Notes: a model not told the origin generated them from the letters alone. Shown: positions 1-8,053, counted from the stretch's first letter. The stretch: 31,915 nucleotides of DNA from Sabulitectum sp964571965 (GCA_964571965.1 CAZNFQ010000014.1:1-31915); one strand, 5' to 3'. A program made the numbers and translations.

Positions 1-99
1 CTCTACAGCAAGCTTCCATACATGGTTTTGGAAGGAGAGATGGATCTTGCGGGAATGACCTTCGGAGGGATCAAGATAGTACTGGGAGGAACAGAATAG
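1..99 (+). CDS. C-terminal end of a secreted protein, paralogue of the next gene (partial)
   Basis: The window opens inside a reading frame that runs 32 codons to a TAG at 97-99. Its last 32 residues match the C-terminus of the next gene at 19 of 32 positions by eye, including a shared TFGGIK.VLGGT ending. The two genes are therefore tandem paralogues separated by 34 bases. The rest of the gene lies outside the window, so no start or signal peptide can be seen. By analogy with its neighbour it is probably a small exported protein of unknown function. Confidence 0.8.
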   Translation, partial: LYSKLPYMVLEGEMDLAGMTFGGIKIVLGGTE

Positions 100-123
100 A
101 TTATTTTAGAAGTAAATATGCCG

Positions 124-132
124 GGAGGTGAT
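124..132 (+). promoter_or_regulatory. Strong Shine-Dalgarno that fixes the GTG start at 134
   Basis: GGAGGTGAT, an extended match to the anti-Shine-Dalgarno sequence, sits five bases (counted from GGAGG) before a GTG at 134. The GTG opens a typical signal peptide. This supports 134 rather than the later GTG at 245 as the original start of the following gene. Confidence 0.75.
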
Positions 133-133
133 C

Positions 134-760
134 GTGCGTATTCTTGTACCGCTTATTCTGCTGTTCATATGCGGAGCATCGTACTGTCTGGAAATCGGGT
201 CCATGCAGTATCCGAATAATTGTCCCTTCATCGATTGAGGAGATGTGGCTCACAGCCAGGTGGTTGTGCTCCAGGGGGAAATCGGAACTCAGATGAGCAT
301 TGGTTCACTGACATTCGTGGAGGGATACAATTCTTATTCCACTGCAGCTCTGAACTTCAGCATCAGCATGGCTCATGTTACTATCAGTGAATTGTCGGAG
401 ACCTTCGCCGACAACTACGAACCTGGTTCTCTGGTGGAGGTATGTTTTCTCGACACATTGAATCTCACCGGCGTTCTCGGTGATGAGATATCGATACAGT
501 TCGATACTCCTTTCTATTACAACGGAACAGATAACCTTCTTATAGACATTGACTATTCAGACGGGTCCACTTCATCTTATGTGTACAACTGGTTTGCCGG
601 ACAGAACAGATGTCTTGCTGACTATTACTCACCGGGAGGAAGCAGTGGAGCTACCGGGAATCTGTATCAATCCATACCATATATGATTTTTGAACCCCCG
701 GAGGATCTTAGCCGGGATACCTTTGGCGGCATCAAGGTAGTACTGGGAGGAACCCGATGA
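134..760 (+). pseudogene. Secreted protein of unknown function, interrupted by an in-frame UGA at 236-238
   Basis: From GTG 134 the frame encodes a signal peptide (MRILVPLILLFICGASYC, then LEIGSM) and reaches TGA at 236-238 after 34 residues. The same frame continues without another stop to TGA 758-760, giving about 208 residues if the UGA were read through. The downstream part alone (GTG 245, 171 residues) would lack any export signal, and its GAGGAG lies only two bases before that GTG, too close to be a good ribosome site. The body is rich in beta-forming segments and the C-terminus matches the preceding gene. All other genes here use TGA as an ordinary stop, so genome-wide recoding is excluded. 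The simplest reading is a Trp (TGG) to TGA nonsense mutation. Alternatives are a sequencing error or programmed recoding (see the hairpin entry). Function not recognised. Confidence 0.65.
239..272 (+). other. Hairpin immediately 3' of the in-frame UGA, SECIS-like geometry
   Basis: Bases 251-257 (CACAGCC) pair with 262-268 (GGTTGTG) through seven pairs, one of them G-U, around the tetraloop AGGT (258-261). GGAG (239-242), directly after the UGA, pairs with CTCC (269-272). The GGU of the loop lies 21-23 bases past the UGA, close to its place in the Escherichia coli fdhF selenocysteine element. A hairpin of this size can arise by chance, and no selenocysteine gene is present in the window, so this is a structural observation only. 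Confidence 0.3.
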
Positions 761-987
761 GTGAACTTGCAGAGGTAATGGCATTTGACACCAGGGTCGA
801 GGCTGAAATAGCCCAGGGGCTTCTGTCTGAGCAGGGCATAGAATCCATTATAAGGTCAGCTGACTGCGGAGGAATGCTTATGGGGGTGTCCCTTGTTCGT
901 AAAGGCGGGATCAAGCTCATGGTCAGCGGAGAAGACCTGGAAAAGGCAGAGGAAGCCCTTGAGATTCTCGATGGGGAAGCCGACTGA
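757..987 (+). CDS. DUF2007-type small protein (putative signal-transducing domain)
   Basis: A 76-residue cytosolic protein whose ATG overlaps the stop of the preceding gene (ATGA at 757-760), so it is probably translationally coupled to it. The pattern is that of the DUF2007 family: an N-terminal strand (MAFDTRVEAEIAQGLLSEQG), a Gly-rich middle (CGGMLMG), a strand GGIKLMV, then a C-terminal helix of the form EDLEKAEEALEIL. These ferredoxin-like alpha-beta domains resemble the ACT and PII folds and are suspected of ligand sensing, but no member has a firm role that I know of. The family assignment rests on pattern only. Confidence 0.7.
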   Translation: MSELAEVMAFDTRVEAEIAQGLLSEQGIESIIRSADCGGMLMGVSLVRKGGIKLMVSGEDLEKAEEALEILDGEAD

Positions 988-990
988 AAA

Positions 991-1020
991 GGGTTCTCCC
1001 GCCTTTAAGCAGGAGAACCC
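991..1020. terminator. Perfect 9-bp hairpin between convergent genes
   Basis: GGGTTCTCC (991-999) pairs perfectly with GGAGAACCC (1012-1020) around a 12-base loop. It begins three bases after the stop of the DUF2007 gene. Read on the minus strand the stem is followed by TTTT, so it could act as an intrinsic terminator for the barrel gene as well as protect the plus-strand message. There is no U-run on the plus side. Confidence 0.65.
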
Positions 1021-1040
1021 ACTCCTTCAGATTCTGTCAG

Positions 1041-1631
1041 TTAGAAACTGTAATAGATGCCTGATAAAACATACTGGGGACCGGATGTAGTCCATCCGTT
1101 ACGCTCATATTCGTGATCTCCACCCTCTTCAATATAGTCGCTATTGCTTTTTATCTCCTTGTAATCCACTCCCCACTGGGAGTAGAATCCAATCTCTTCA
1201 AGGCCTGGAATGGTGAAGTCTACCCTTGCGGAGGGGCCGTAACAGTTTGAAGTGCATTTGTATTCTTCTGAATCGTCTTCAGCCATGGTTGTTTCTGAGT
1301 GTTGGAAACGCGCTCCCCCGCTGAAGCGGGCATTACCCGTACTGAGAAAGGTGTAGAAAGCACTGAAACCGAATGTATCCGTTCTGGAATGGATATCATC
1401 CGTGTAACTTCTATCATCTGTCTCCGTTTCCCATCGGAACCCATAGCATCCGTTCAGGTGAAATCCTGAAAAAGGTTCCACAGAGACCGTGAATACAGGA
1501 ACGTCAAGACTTTCTTCCCAGATCAAAAATGAGTTATAGGTGCCTATGGATACCTTCTCACTTGAAAAACCAACTGATACCGCTGAAGACATTGCCGTGC
1601 AGAACAAAACTGTTGCAGTTAACTTGAACAT
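1041..1631 (-). CDS. Small outer-membrane beta-barrel-like protein
   Basis: 196 residues. The N-terminus is a signal peptide (MFKLTATVLFCTAMSSAVSVGFS). The rest is a series of alternating polar and aromatic strands (for example TVSVEPFSGFHLNGCYGFRW, FGFSAFYTFLSTGNARFSGG, GPQYVLSGIYYSF) and ends in Phe, as outer-membrane barrels recognised by the BAM complex do. By size it would make about eight strands, like OmpX/OmpW-type proteins. One Cys pair (KCTSNC) lies in a probable loop. A GGGAGAG lies eleven bases before the ATG. The gene stands alone and is divergent from the NlpC/P60 gene. The specific role is unknown. Confidence 0.6.
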   Translation of the reverse strand: MFKLTATVLFCTAMSSAVSVGFSSEKVSIGTYNSFLIWEESLDVPVFTVSVEPFSGFHLNGCYGFRWETETDDRSYTDDIHSRTDTFGFSAFYTFLSTGNARFSGGARFQHSETTMAEDDSEEYKCTSNCYGPSARVDFTIPGLEEIGFYSQWGVDYKEIKSNSDYIEEGGDHEYERNGWTTSGPQYVLSGIYYSF

Positions 1632-1675
1632 TTTATTACTCTCCCTTCATTTGATGAATTCAACAGAAACTTTTT

Positions 1676-1705
1676 TTGCTATATGCAATTATTGTTCCCT
1701 ATTAT
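1676..1705 (+). promoter_or_regulatory. Possible sigma-70 promoter for the NlpC/P60 gene
   Basis: TTGCTA (1676-1681) and TATTAT (1700-1705) are separated by 18 bases in the AT-rich gap between the divergent barrel and peptidase genes, about 58 bases before the chosen start. The -35 box is a weak match. Confidence 0.35.
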
Positions 1706-1763
1706 AAGCACATCCGAACTTTTCCCCTCTACCGGGGTATATACCGGAAAAGGAAAGGATTCA

Positions 1764-2222
1764 ATGAAGTATACAATAATTAGTTTATTATGTGTTACAT
1801 CCGCTGTGTTCGCACAGACTGACTCTATAACACCTGATACTACAGATACATCAACGGTTGTGGATGCCATTCTTGAACAGGCTGTGTCATACCTTGGCAC
1901 TCCCTATGTGTGGGGGGGTACCGACGAGAACGGCTTCGACTGCAGCGGACTCACCTACAGGGTATTCAATGACAATGGCATTCCGCTCCCGCGGACAGTA
2001 TCCGCCATTGAGGAGATGGGCGAGTACGTTGAGAGAGACAGCCTTCGACCGGGGGACATCATGATATTTCATAACCCCACCCACACAGGCATTTACATGG
2101 GAAACAGGGAGTTCATACACTGTTCATCGTGGCAGGACAGGGGAGTGGTGATAACCTCTATTGACCACTCCAACTACCTGCGAAGGTATTACGCTTCCGT
2201 AAGGGTCATTCCGCAGGAGTAG
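1764..2222 (+). CDS. Secreted NlpC/P60 family peptidoglycan endopeptidase
   Basis: 152 residues, beginning with a signal peptide cleaved after AVFA. The start at 1764 is chosen over an upstream in-frame ATG (1683) because it has AAAGGA at the right distance and places the signal peptide at the N-terminus. The NlpC/P60 core covers residues 35-150: the nucleophile Cys60 lies in FDCSG, His107 in THTGIYMG, and His119 in FIHCS is the likely third residue. SLRPGDIMIF is the usual strand before the His. Such enzymes cut bonds in peptide stems, typically next to D-glutamyl or meso-diaminopimelyl residues, during wall growth or turnover. There is no SH3 or LysM binding domain, so it is a minimal catalytic form. 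Its end overlaps the opposing gene by 17 bases. Confidence 0.9.
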   Translation: MKYTIISLLCVTSAVFAQTDSITPDTTDTSTVVDAILEQAVSYLGTPYVWGGTDENGFDCSGLTYRVFNDNGIPLPRTVSAIEEMGEYVERDSLRPGDIMIFHNPTHTGIYMGNREFIHCSSWQDRGVVITSIDHSNYLRRYYASVRVIPQE

Positions 2223-2754
2223 CTTCCCTGCCCCTTTCAAGAAGATCCTGAATCACATCATACACCGGATCGTACTGGGTGACGAATGCCGTAAGAGGTT
2301 CACTTAAACCGGGATACCAGCCTTCTAAGGATATCTGTGAAGTTGCCGCAGAGGGGTTCCGGCCAAGATGGTGCAGGATCGCCCACAGTTCTTCAGGGTG
2401 GATCGGTATTCCGCACCTTCCTTCAGGGCAGGTATAGAACAGAAGGAAACTGTCATAGATGAGGTACTCTTCACCGGCCCTCACCGTGAAGTTCGTTTCA
2501 GCGGTGTTTATGCTGTTCCACAGTTTCAGCATGGTGGTGTTCCAGAGTTCAAGCTCCCGGTCCAGCTCCCTGGAGCTTTCACATCCTTCAGCATAATCCG
2601 GGATGCCTGTGCCTCCATGCCTTCTGAAATCGCCTTCCGGTTCCATGCCAATGGTTCTGAGGAACAATTCGCCGCTGTTGAATGCTGTTATTGCACCGGC
2701 TACCGGAGTGGGCACACCTGAGAGAAGAACTATTCCCAATATGATCGCAGTCAT
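2206..2754 (-). CDS. Secreted protein of unknown function, third gene of the channel operon
   Basis: 182 residues with an apparent signal peptide (MTAIILGIVLLSGVPTPVAGA). The mature part is mostly helical and acidic, with four Cys in pairs (EGCESS; YTCPEGRCG) that could form disulfides in the periplasm. AGGAG lies five bases before the ATG and overlaps the stop of the channel gene eight bases upstream, so the two are almost certainly cotranscribed. I do not recognise a family. Its position after a regulator and an ion channel suggests, but does not show, a role in the same response. Confidence 0.6.
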   Translation of the reverse strand: MTAIILGIVLLSGVPTPVAGAITAFNSGELFLRTIGMEPEGDFRRHGGTGIPDYAEGCESSRELDRELELWNTTMLKLWNSINTAETNFTVRAGEEYLIYDSFLLFYTCPEGRCGIPIHPEELWAILHHLGRNPSAATSQISLEGWYPGLSEPLTAFVTQYDPVYDVIQDLLERGREATPAE

Positions 2755-2762
2755 TTTTACTC

Positions 2763-4649
2763 CTAGTCTTCAGCAAGAACGATAATCATGTCATCCTCAG
2801 CAAAGGTTACGGTTTCACTCTTAACCGGGTTGACCCTTATGCCGTATGCGTTGTCGGAGTCATTTTTCTGTGAGGTGATCCTGTATCCCAGGGCTACCTC
2901 GCTCAGTTCAGAGGCACTTTCAGTAACGGTGTAGAAGTTGACCGGTACTCCGGTTTTAGCATATCTTGTAACCGGTTTCAGGTATATCTCTGATCCGTCG
3001 GGGTCGAAAAGATCCCAGAAGACCGCACTGAGTTCCTTTGTTTCCGATATCTGTGTCAGGAGAAGACTGAGAACCTGATCGCTTACTATGTAATCATCTG
3101 CTCCTGTGATCTCTGCCAGGTTCCTGTTCCTGATGTCCCTCATTTCAGTTATCAGAGAGAAGTGTCTCTGAAGCTTGCCTGCGATATCCCTTATGTGAAG
3201 AAGGCTCATGAGTGTGTTTGAATCGGCTTCCTGTGCTTCAAGGGCATCTGAATAGCTCAGGATGAGAATATGGTCGTATTCCTCGATGGAGAGACTTTCA
3301 AGGAGGCTGCGGTCGGTGGTTTTTCCCTGGATGTATTCCACTTCCAGATTCTGAAGACCTGAAGGAATGGTGGGAGAACACAGTTCCTCGTTGGCCACAA
3401 GCTTCAGGTAGGATCCGGGCCTCAGATAGTTCGAAAGCTCACGGATTATAATGGGGGCACGCCAGTTCCAGCCCAGCATTATTATTCTCGAGGGGCCCTG
3501 GTTGTCCTCTCTGTGATGCATGATCGCGTTTCTGTCCAGGGGAGGCTTGGTGAGGCCGGAGAGTACCACCGTATCGTCATCCTCGGATATGGCGATAATG
3601 TTATCGTTCTCTTCCATGATGGTATCCATAGGAGGATTGAGAACGGGGCTTTCACCCTCTTTTTGAATGCCTATGATACAGCTGGTCTCATACATGTGAA
3701 GAACTTCCCGGAAGGATTTCCCCTTGAGTTCAGGCTGGTTGTGGAAGTAGATCTCGTCGCCACCGTAATCGAGCAGTTCCTGATAAACCACGGAAAGCCC
3801 TGACTGAAGGCATGTCTGGGCGGCCATCCTGGCTATGATGTCTCCTGCCAGTACTATTTCCGCCTGCTCCCCTCCCACGATCCTGGCTGCGTCAACGTTT
3901 TCCGGGTTGGTTATCAGCGCTACCATGTGAACAGGATTTTCACGTTCTCCTGACCTGTTGGTGATCGCGAGCATGGTCTTGATCACTTCAGGGTCGGGGT
4001 TGCTGCTCTCCGGGGAAAGAATGATTATGGATTTGGACGTGTGCAGGCTCATTTTTTCCAGATCCGCAGGTTCGACAGGGCTTCCCGTTCTGCAAACCAC
4101 CTTCGTGTTACGGAGCTCAGGCACTTTCTCCCGTATCTCATCCTCCATTTCCACCTTGTCCATGTCCGCCATTATTGCAACGCAGGGATTCTTCTGATTT
4201 TCGTTGGCGATGGAAAGTTCCGATACAATGGTGAAGACCTGTTCTGACCAGCCCAGTACCACCGTGTGGTCTTTTTCCACCACACGGGATTTCCCCTTTC
4301 TGAGGGCTTCCAGTTTTGCTTCCAGACCTGTGGTCAGAATACCGATGAGAGTGCTGAAAATAAAGATTCCGCTGAAAGTGACTATGAGCATGCTGGCCAG
4401 GAAGCCGGGGCTGCCGTCGTCTCCGCCTATGGTGCCCGGATCCATTGTCCGCATGAGGCTCATCCATAGAAGTGTGGGGAAACTTTCATCGCCTGGAGCT
4501 GTTCCTGAGAACATCACTATAAGAGAGAAAAAGACGATTAGCACAGCTGAAAGAATACCCAGCCATATTATGAGACCTGCAGTTCCCCTGGACATCATCG
4601 TGTCGAATGCGTAACTGATCTTGTCTTTAAACGTGAATCCCCTTGACAT
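2763..4649 (-). CDS. CASTOR/POLLUX-type ion channel with tandem RCK-like domains
   Basis: 628 residues from ATG 4649, which has GGAG seven bases upstream; an in-frame ATG at 4751 would run into the preceding gene. It has two membrane helices (about residues 24-47 and 82-105) with a short pore-like stretch between them (SLMRTMDPGTIGGDD). TTGLEAKLEALRKGKSRVVE then leads into the first nucleotide-binding domain (HTVVLGWSEQVFTIVSEL) and a second one near residue 390 (IIMLGWNWRAPIIIREL). These are the conserved features of bacterial CASTOR/POLLUX relatives, which resemble RCK-gated potassium and calcium channels. It probably gates cation flow across the inner membrane in response to a bound ligand. 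Ion and ligand cannot be read from sequence. It lies 49 bases after the GGDEF-ATPase gene. Confidence 0.85.
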   Translation of the reverse strand: MSRGFTFKDKISYAFDTMMSRGTAGLIIWLGILSAVLIVFFSLIVMFSGTAPGDESFPTLLWMSLMRTMDPGTIGGDDGSPGFLASMLIVTFSGIFIFSTLIGILTTGLEAKLEALRKGKSRVVEKDHTVVLGWSEQVFTIVSELSIANENQKNPCVAIMADMDKVEMEDEIREKVPELRNTKVVCRTGSPVEPADLEKMSLHTSKSIIILSPESSNPDPEVIKTMLAITNRSGERENPVHMVALITNPENVDAARIVGGEQAEIVLAGDIIARMAAQTCLQSGLSVVYQELLDYGGDEIYFHNQPELKGKSFREVLHMYETSCIIGIQKEGESPVLNPPMDTIMEENDNIIAISEDDDTVVLSGLTKPPLDRNAIMHHREDNQGPSRIIMLGWNWRAPIIIRELSNYLRPGSYLKLVANEELCSPTIPSGLQNLEVEYIQGKTTDRSLLESLSIEEYDHILILSYSDALEAQEADSNTLMSLLHIRDIAGKLQRHFSLITEMRDIRNRNLAEITGADDYIVSDQVLSLLLTQISETKELSAVFWDLFDPDGSEIYLKPVTRYAKTGVPVNFYTVTESASELSEVALGYRITSQKNDSDNAYGIRVNPVKSETVTFAEDDMIIVLAED

Positions 4650-4698
4650 AAGAAGCTCCCTGCTGTGTGTGAAATACTGACAGGAGATTTTACTCACA

Positions 4699-7600
4699 TC
4701 AGATTGAACAGGCAACTCCCCTTTGTCTGCACAGGTTAAGATAGTCTTCAATGTCGGTGCGGGAGAGTATGCTGTTCCTAATGGATTCGGTCTTTATCTG
4801 GCTGATGGTTGTCTTCAGGACCTCAACCCCGTTGGAGAGAGAGTGGAGTGCCTGCTGTTCAGATCCGGAGGACATGTAGGCCATGTAAAGATTGCAGTAC
4901 ATTGAAACCACTTCGAATGGGGTAAGATCTTCGGCGTTCCTTATGGAACTCTCAACCATGAAAATGCCCCTGTCCACGGATTCTCCGGTTACCACCAGAA
5001 GAAAGCCGGTAAGGTGGGTGAGCCTGTTGGAAAAATCCCGTGTGCTGCAGGTTTCATCAATGGAATTCAGTAATGCCAGGGCTTCGGAGTATTCTTTCTG
5101 GCCTATCCTTACCCTTGCTATCTCCAGCTGAGCTTCACACATCATCTCCATGCATTTCAGGTCTTCGAATATGTCAGAGGCATTAAGCAGGTACTGAAGA
5201 GCCTTATCGGATTTCCCCTCCAGGAAAAACAGCCTTCCCAGACCCAGCTGACCGTATCCCATTCCCAGACGATTCTCGATTCTACTGTTAAGCTCGATGT
5301 ACAGCTGGAAATATCTTCGTGCCAGGTCCAGCATGTTCAGGCTGGAGTATGATTCCGCAAGGTTGTAATAGGCTATTGCAAGCCCCAGCTGATCATCCAG
5401 CCTGTTGTTGAGCTTCACCACCTTTTTCAGGGTTTCAAGCATTGCCGTATAGTCTCCGCTGAGCATGAACAGGCTATGCATATTGTTCAGTACCAGAGCT
5501 TCTCCGTTCAGATCATTCTGCCTGATGGCTATTTCAAGGCCGTGTCTGTAGTAATCCAGAGCGTTTCTGGGTGAGCCTGATTCCGATTCCAGATCTGCCA
5601 GTCTGGCATAATAGAGGGTTTCGAGCTTCGGATCGTAGCCTTCAGGGGAATCTTCCATAAGTATCCTGGCTTCCTGGAGTTTCTCCCCGGCTTCTTCCAG
5701 CCTGCTTTGAAGGCGGCTGATGAACGATGATTCCAGGAGAGCACCTATCATGTTGTTCATCAGGACTTTATCTCTGGATGAAGACGACCTTCCGATCGAT
5801 ACCGCCTTCTGATAGTGCTCTATGGCCTCGGGATAGGAGCTGCGGCGTTTGAAATTGTCTCCCAGCCGGTAATGAACAGCGCAGAAGTCAGCAGGTGTAT
5901 CCGCCAGCTCCAGTGCTTTCATCAGGTGTTTTTCGGCCTCTTCTGATTTCCCGGTTATCGAGAATAGAATGCCTATGTTGATGTTTGCGCTGAAGTATTC
6001 CACAGGTTCGATGTTTGCCGGGATTCTATTCAGGTACTCCCTGTACCAGTGTATGGATTGAGAATGAAGTCCCATGGAGAATGTAATTTTCGCGGCCTCC
6101 CTGGAATAGTGAAGTGCTTTGCTTTCATTCCTGCTGTTACAGTAGTGTCCTGCGATTTGAGTAATGTTTCTGTGGTCAGGTTTCCCAATATCTGCTTCAA
6201 GGGCCTTAGCCGTTTTTTCATGCAGAATGTATCTCAGTGATCTGGATATCTTGGAAACAAGGTAGCTTCTCATTACACCGAAGGTGAATCTGAAGCTGTC
6301 ACCATTGTCGGAAATGAGATTTTTCTCAACGAAACCGTCCAGGATCTCGGCAAGGGTGAATTCTCCCATACCGGTAAGCTGACTGAGCAGTTTCAGGTCA
6401 AGTGAATCCCCTGCAAGGGCCGCTCTTTTTAGTACCCTCATTTCTTCACCGGTCTGCCCGTTAAGCATGCCGTCCACTACTGCGAGAATGTCTCCGGGGA
6501 GTTCCTCCTCCGCAGGTTCCTTCCAGTTGCATATGTCACCCTCGCCTACACTGAGGGACCCGGTTTCAATACACCACTTGATGAGTTTTCTTAGAAAGAG
6601 GGTGTTCCCTCCGCTCTGGTTCATCATGTAATCGAGAACATCCACGGGAACACCGGGTGACTTCAGGGCGAAAAACAGCATTGTTCTCACATCGGACCTG
6701 GTGAGGGGCTCCAGGTGAATTGAAAGACTGCAGGATTCTCCGAGGAGGGGCTTGAAGGAAGCTGCTGATTCCTCTTTTCTTCCAATTGCAATGGTGAATA
6801 TCTCTGCCTCCGGAATCTCCAATAGAAGTTCTGCCATATAGCTGATGGAGATTTCTGAAGCGTAATGAAGGTTGTCGAGCACTATGATGAAGGGTTTTAT
6901 CAGGGAAATCGTTTTCAGTATCCTTCCCATGTCCTTTCTGCTTCTTACCCATGCTTCCAGGGAATCCGGGGGCAGTGATCTCTTCTTTATCCTTAGACCG
7001 AATTCTCCCAGGTGCTCCACGGTGCATGTCTCCACCGGACCAATTTCCTTTATAAGGGAGGACAGCTCTTTCTCGGAGAGGCTTTCCAGGGCCATTCTTG
7101 CTGTGTTAACCGCCAGGAAACCGTGTTCTTCCCTCACCGGGTGAATTTCCGTTCTGAAAAGGGGTATCTTTTTGAAACTTGCGTAATTGGCCAGTTCTTT
7201 CACCAGACGGGTCTTTCCCATACCCTGATAACCTGTCAGAAGGCAGAACTCCGATTTACCACGGGAAAGGGAGTCGAGCTTGTCCCGAAGGAGCTGCAGT
7301 TCCTTCCTTCTTCCTACCATGTGTGTAAAGTCAGGTTCAACCTCTCTGCGGATGCTCAGGTTATCTGCCAGAACGAATCTGCCTCTGCCGGTTTCCTTTG
7401 CTCTGTAGAGAGCCTGATCTGCCATAGCCAGTACTTTCTTCAGGTCATCATCGGATGGTCTGCTTTGAGCAACGCCCAGGGAAGCACTGATTTTCAGACC
7501 CCCGGGAAATTCTCTGTTCCCAAGCTCGAACAGAAGCCTCTGGGCAAGATCAAGGGCGCTGTTGCCATCTGTATCAGGAAGAATCGCAAGGAACTCGTCT

Positions 7601-7884
7601 CCTCCGTATCGTATTGCGTGATCGTTCCTTTTCAGGTTAACCCTTATGGTGTGTCCCACGTGTGAGAGAATTTCGTCACCGGTAAGGTGCCCGTATATGT
7701 CGTTAACAAGTTTGAAGTGATCCACGTCTATTATCAGTAGTGACCATGGCTGGCTTCGTCGGGAAAAATCTTCCTGGAGAGAGTCCATTACCGATCTGTC
7801 CATAAGACCGGTCAGTGGATCCTTCGAATCAAGTTTGGCTTTCAAAACAGAAGACCCTCTTCCGGTGGTATTTGGTATTTTCAC
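4699..7884 (-). CDS. GGDEF diguanylate cyclase fused to a STAND-like ATPase and TPR repeats
   Basis: 1061 residues. The N-terminal GGDEF domain (about 20-172) keeps the metal Asp53 (IIDVDHF) and an intact GGDEF at 94-98, so it should make cyclic di-GMP. The feedback I-site is KxxD (Lys85-Asp88) instead of RxxD. An AAA_16-type ATPase follows, with Walker A GYQGMGKT at 218-225 and a Walker B-like FIIVLDNLHYAS near 345. The second half (about 590-1040) is made of TPR helices. This is a soluble, signal-integrating regulator: TPRs probably sense a protein or peptide and the ATPase relays this to the cyclase. The annotated start is GTG 7884, where GGAGG abuts the codon with no spacer. TTG 7845 is an alternative. 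It heads the unit with the channel and secreted protein. Confidence 0.9.
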   Translation of the reverse strand: MKIPNTTGRGSSVLKAKLDSKDPLTGLMDRSVMDSLQEDFSRRSQPWSLLIIDVDHFKLVNDIYGHLTGDEILSHVGHTIRVNLKRNDHAIRYGGDEFLAILPDTDGNSALDLAQRLLFELGNREFPGGLKISASLGVAQSRPSDDDLKKVLAMADQALYRAKETGRGRFVLADNLSIRREVEPDFTHMVGRRKELQLLRDKLDSLSRGKSEFCLLTGYQGMGKTRLVKELANYASFKKIPLFRTEIHPVREEHGFLAVNTARMALESLSEKELSSLIKEIGPVETCTVEHLGEFGLRIKKRSLPPDSLEAWVRSRKDMGRILKTISLIKPFIIVLDNLHYASEISISYMAELLLEIPEAEIFTIAIGRKEESAASFKPLLGESCSLSIHLEPLTRSDVRTMLFFALKSPGVPVDVLDYMMNQSGGNTLFLRKLIKWCIETGSLSVGEGDICNWKEPAEEELPGDILAVVDGMLNGQTGEEMRVLKRAALAGDSLDLKLLSQLTGMGEFTLAEILDGFVEKNLISDNGDSFRFTFGVMRSYLVSKISRSLRYILHEKTAKALEADIGKPDHRNITQIAGHYCNSRNESKALHYSREAAKITFSMGLHSQSIHWYREYLNRIPANIEPVEYFSANINIGILFSITGKSEEAEKHLMKALELADTPADFCAVHYRLGDNFKRRSSYPEAIEHYQKAVSIGRSSSSRDKVLMNNMIGALLESSFISRLQSRLEEAGEKLQEARILMEDSPEGYDPKLETLYYARLADLESESGSPRNALDYYRHGLEIAIRQNDLNGEALVLNNMHSLFMLSGDYTAMLETLKKVVKLNNRLDDQLGLAIAYYNLAESYSSLNMLDLARRYFQLYIELNSRIENRLGMGYGQLGLGRLFFLEGKSDKALQYLLNASDIFEDLKCMEMMCEAQLEIARVRIGQKEYSEALALLNSIDETCSTRDFSNRLTHLTGFLLVVTGESVDRGIFMVESSIRNAEDLTPFEVVSMYCNLYMAYMSSGSEQQALHSLSNGVEVLKTTISQIKTESIRNSILSRTDIEDYLNLCRQRGVACSI

Positions 7885-7942
7885 CCTCCATTTAACAGAT
7901 ATCTACTAGACAAGCATATTGTGTTCCATAGTTTAGCAGCAT

Positions 7943-7948
7943 ATTATA
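7943..7948 (-). promoter_or_regulatory. Possible -10 box upstream of the GGDEF-ATPase gene
   Basis: On the minus strand this reads TATAAT, about 60 bases before the GTG start, in an AT-rich part of the 202-base gap after glnS. No clear -35 box stands at the right distance. The remainder of the gap (7985-8053) holds several short GC-rich inverted repeats but no gene. Confidence 0.3.
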
Positions 7949-8053
7949 ATTTAAGAAGTAAGAATTATCGGCTATTCTTGGTTCCGTTTGATCGTTCGTC
8001 GTGAAAACTGAGCGGGTGGATCCGCCTGAGGGACAGTCCTCGGTTCAGGTCAT

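Noticed and set aside
134..760. A changed genetic code in which UGA encodes Trp or Gly
   Set aside because: Many complete genes here end at TGA, for example those at 760, 987, 14515, 15150, 21879, 23356, 24459 and 25973, so UGA is a normal stop in this genome.
7012..7665. A 217-codon plus-strand frame opposite the GGDEF-ATPase gene
   Set aside because: It lies wholly antisense to clear GGDEF and Walker A coding sequence, and its translation shows no domain, signal peptide or ribosome site.
7985..8053. GC-rich inverted repeats considered as a riboswitch or small RNA upstream of the GGDEF-ATPase gene
   Set aside because: Short stems can be drawn but none fits a known riboswitch core, and the stretch is more simply the glnS 3' region.
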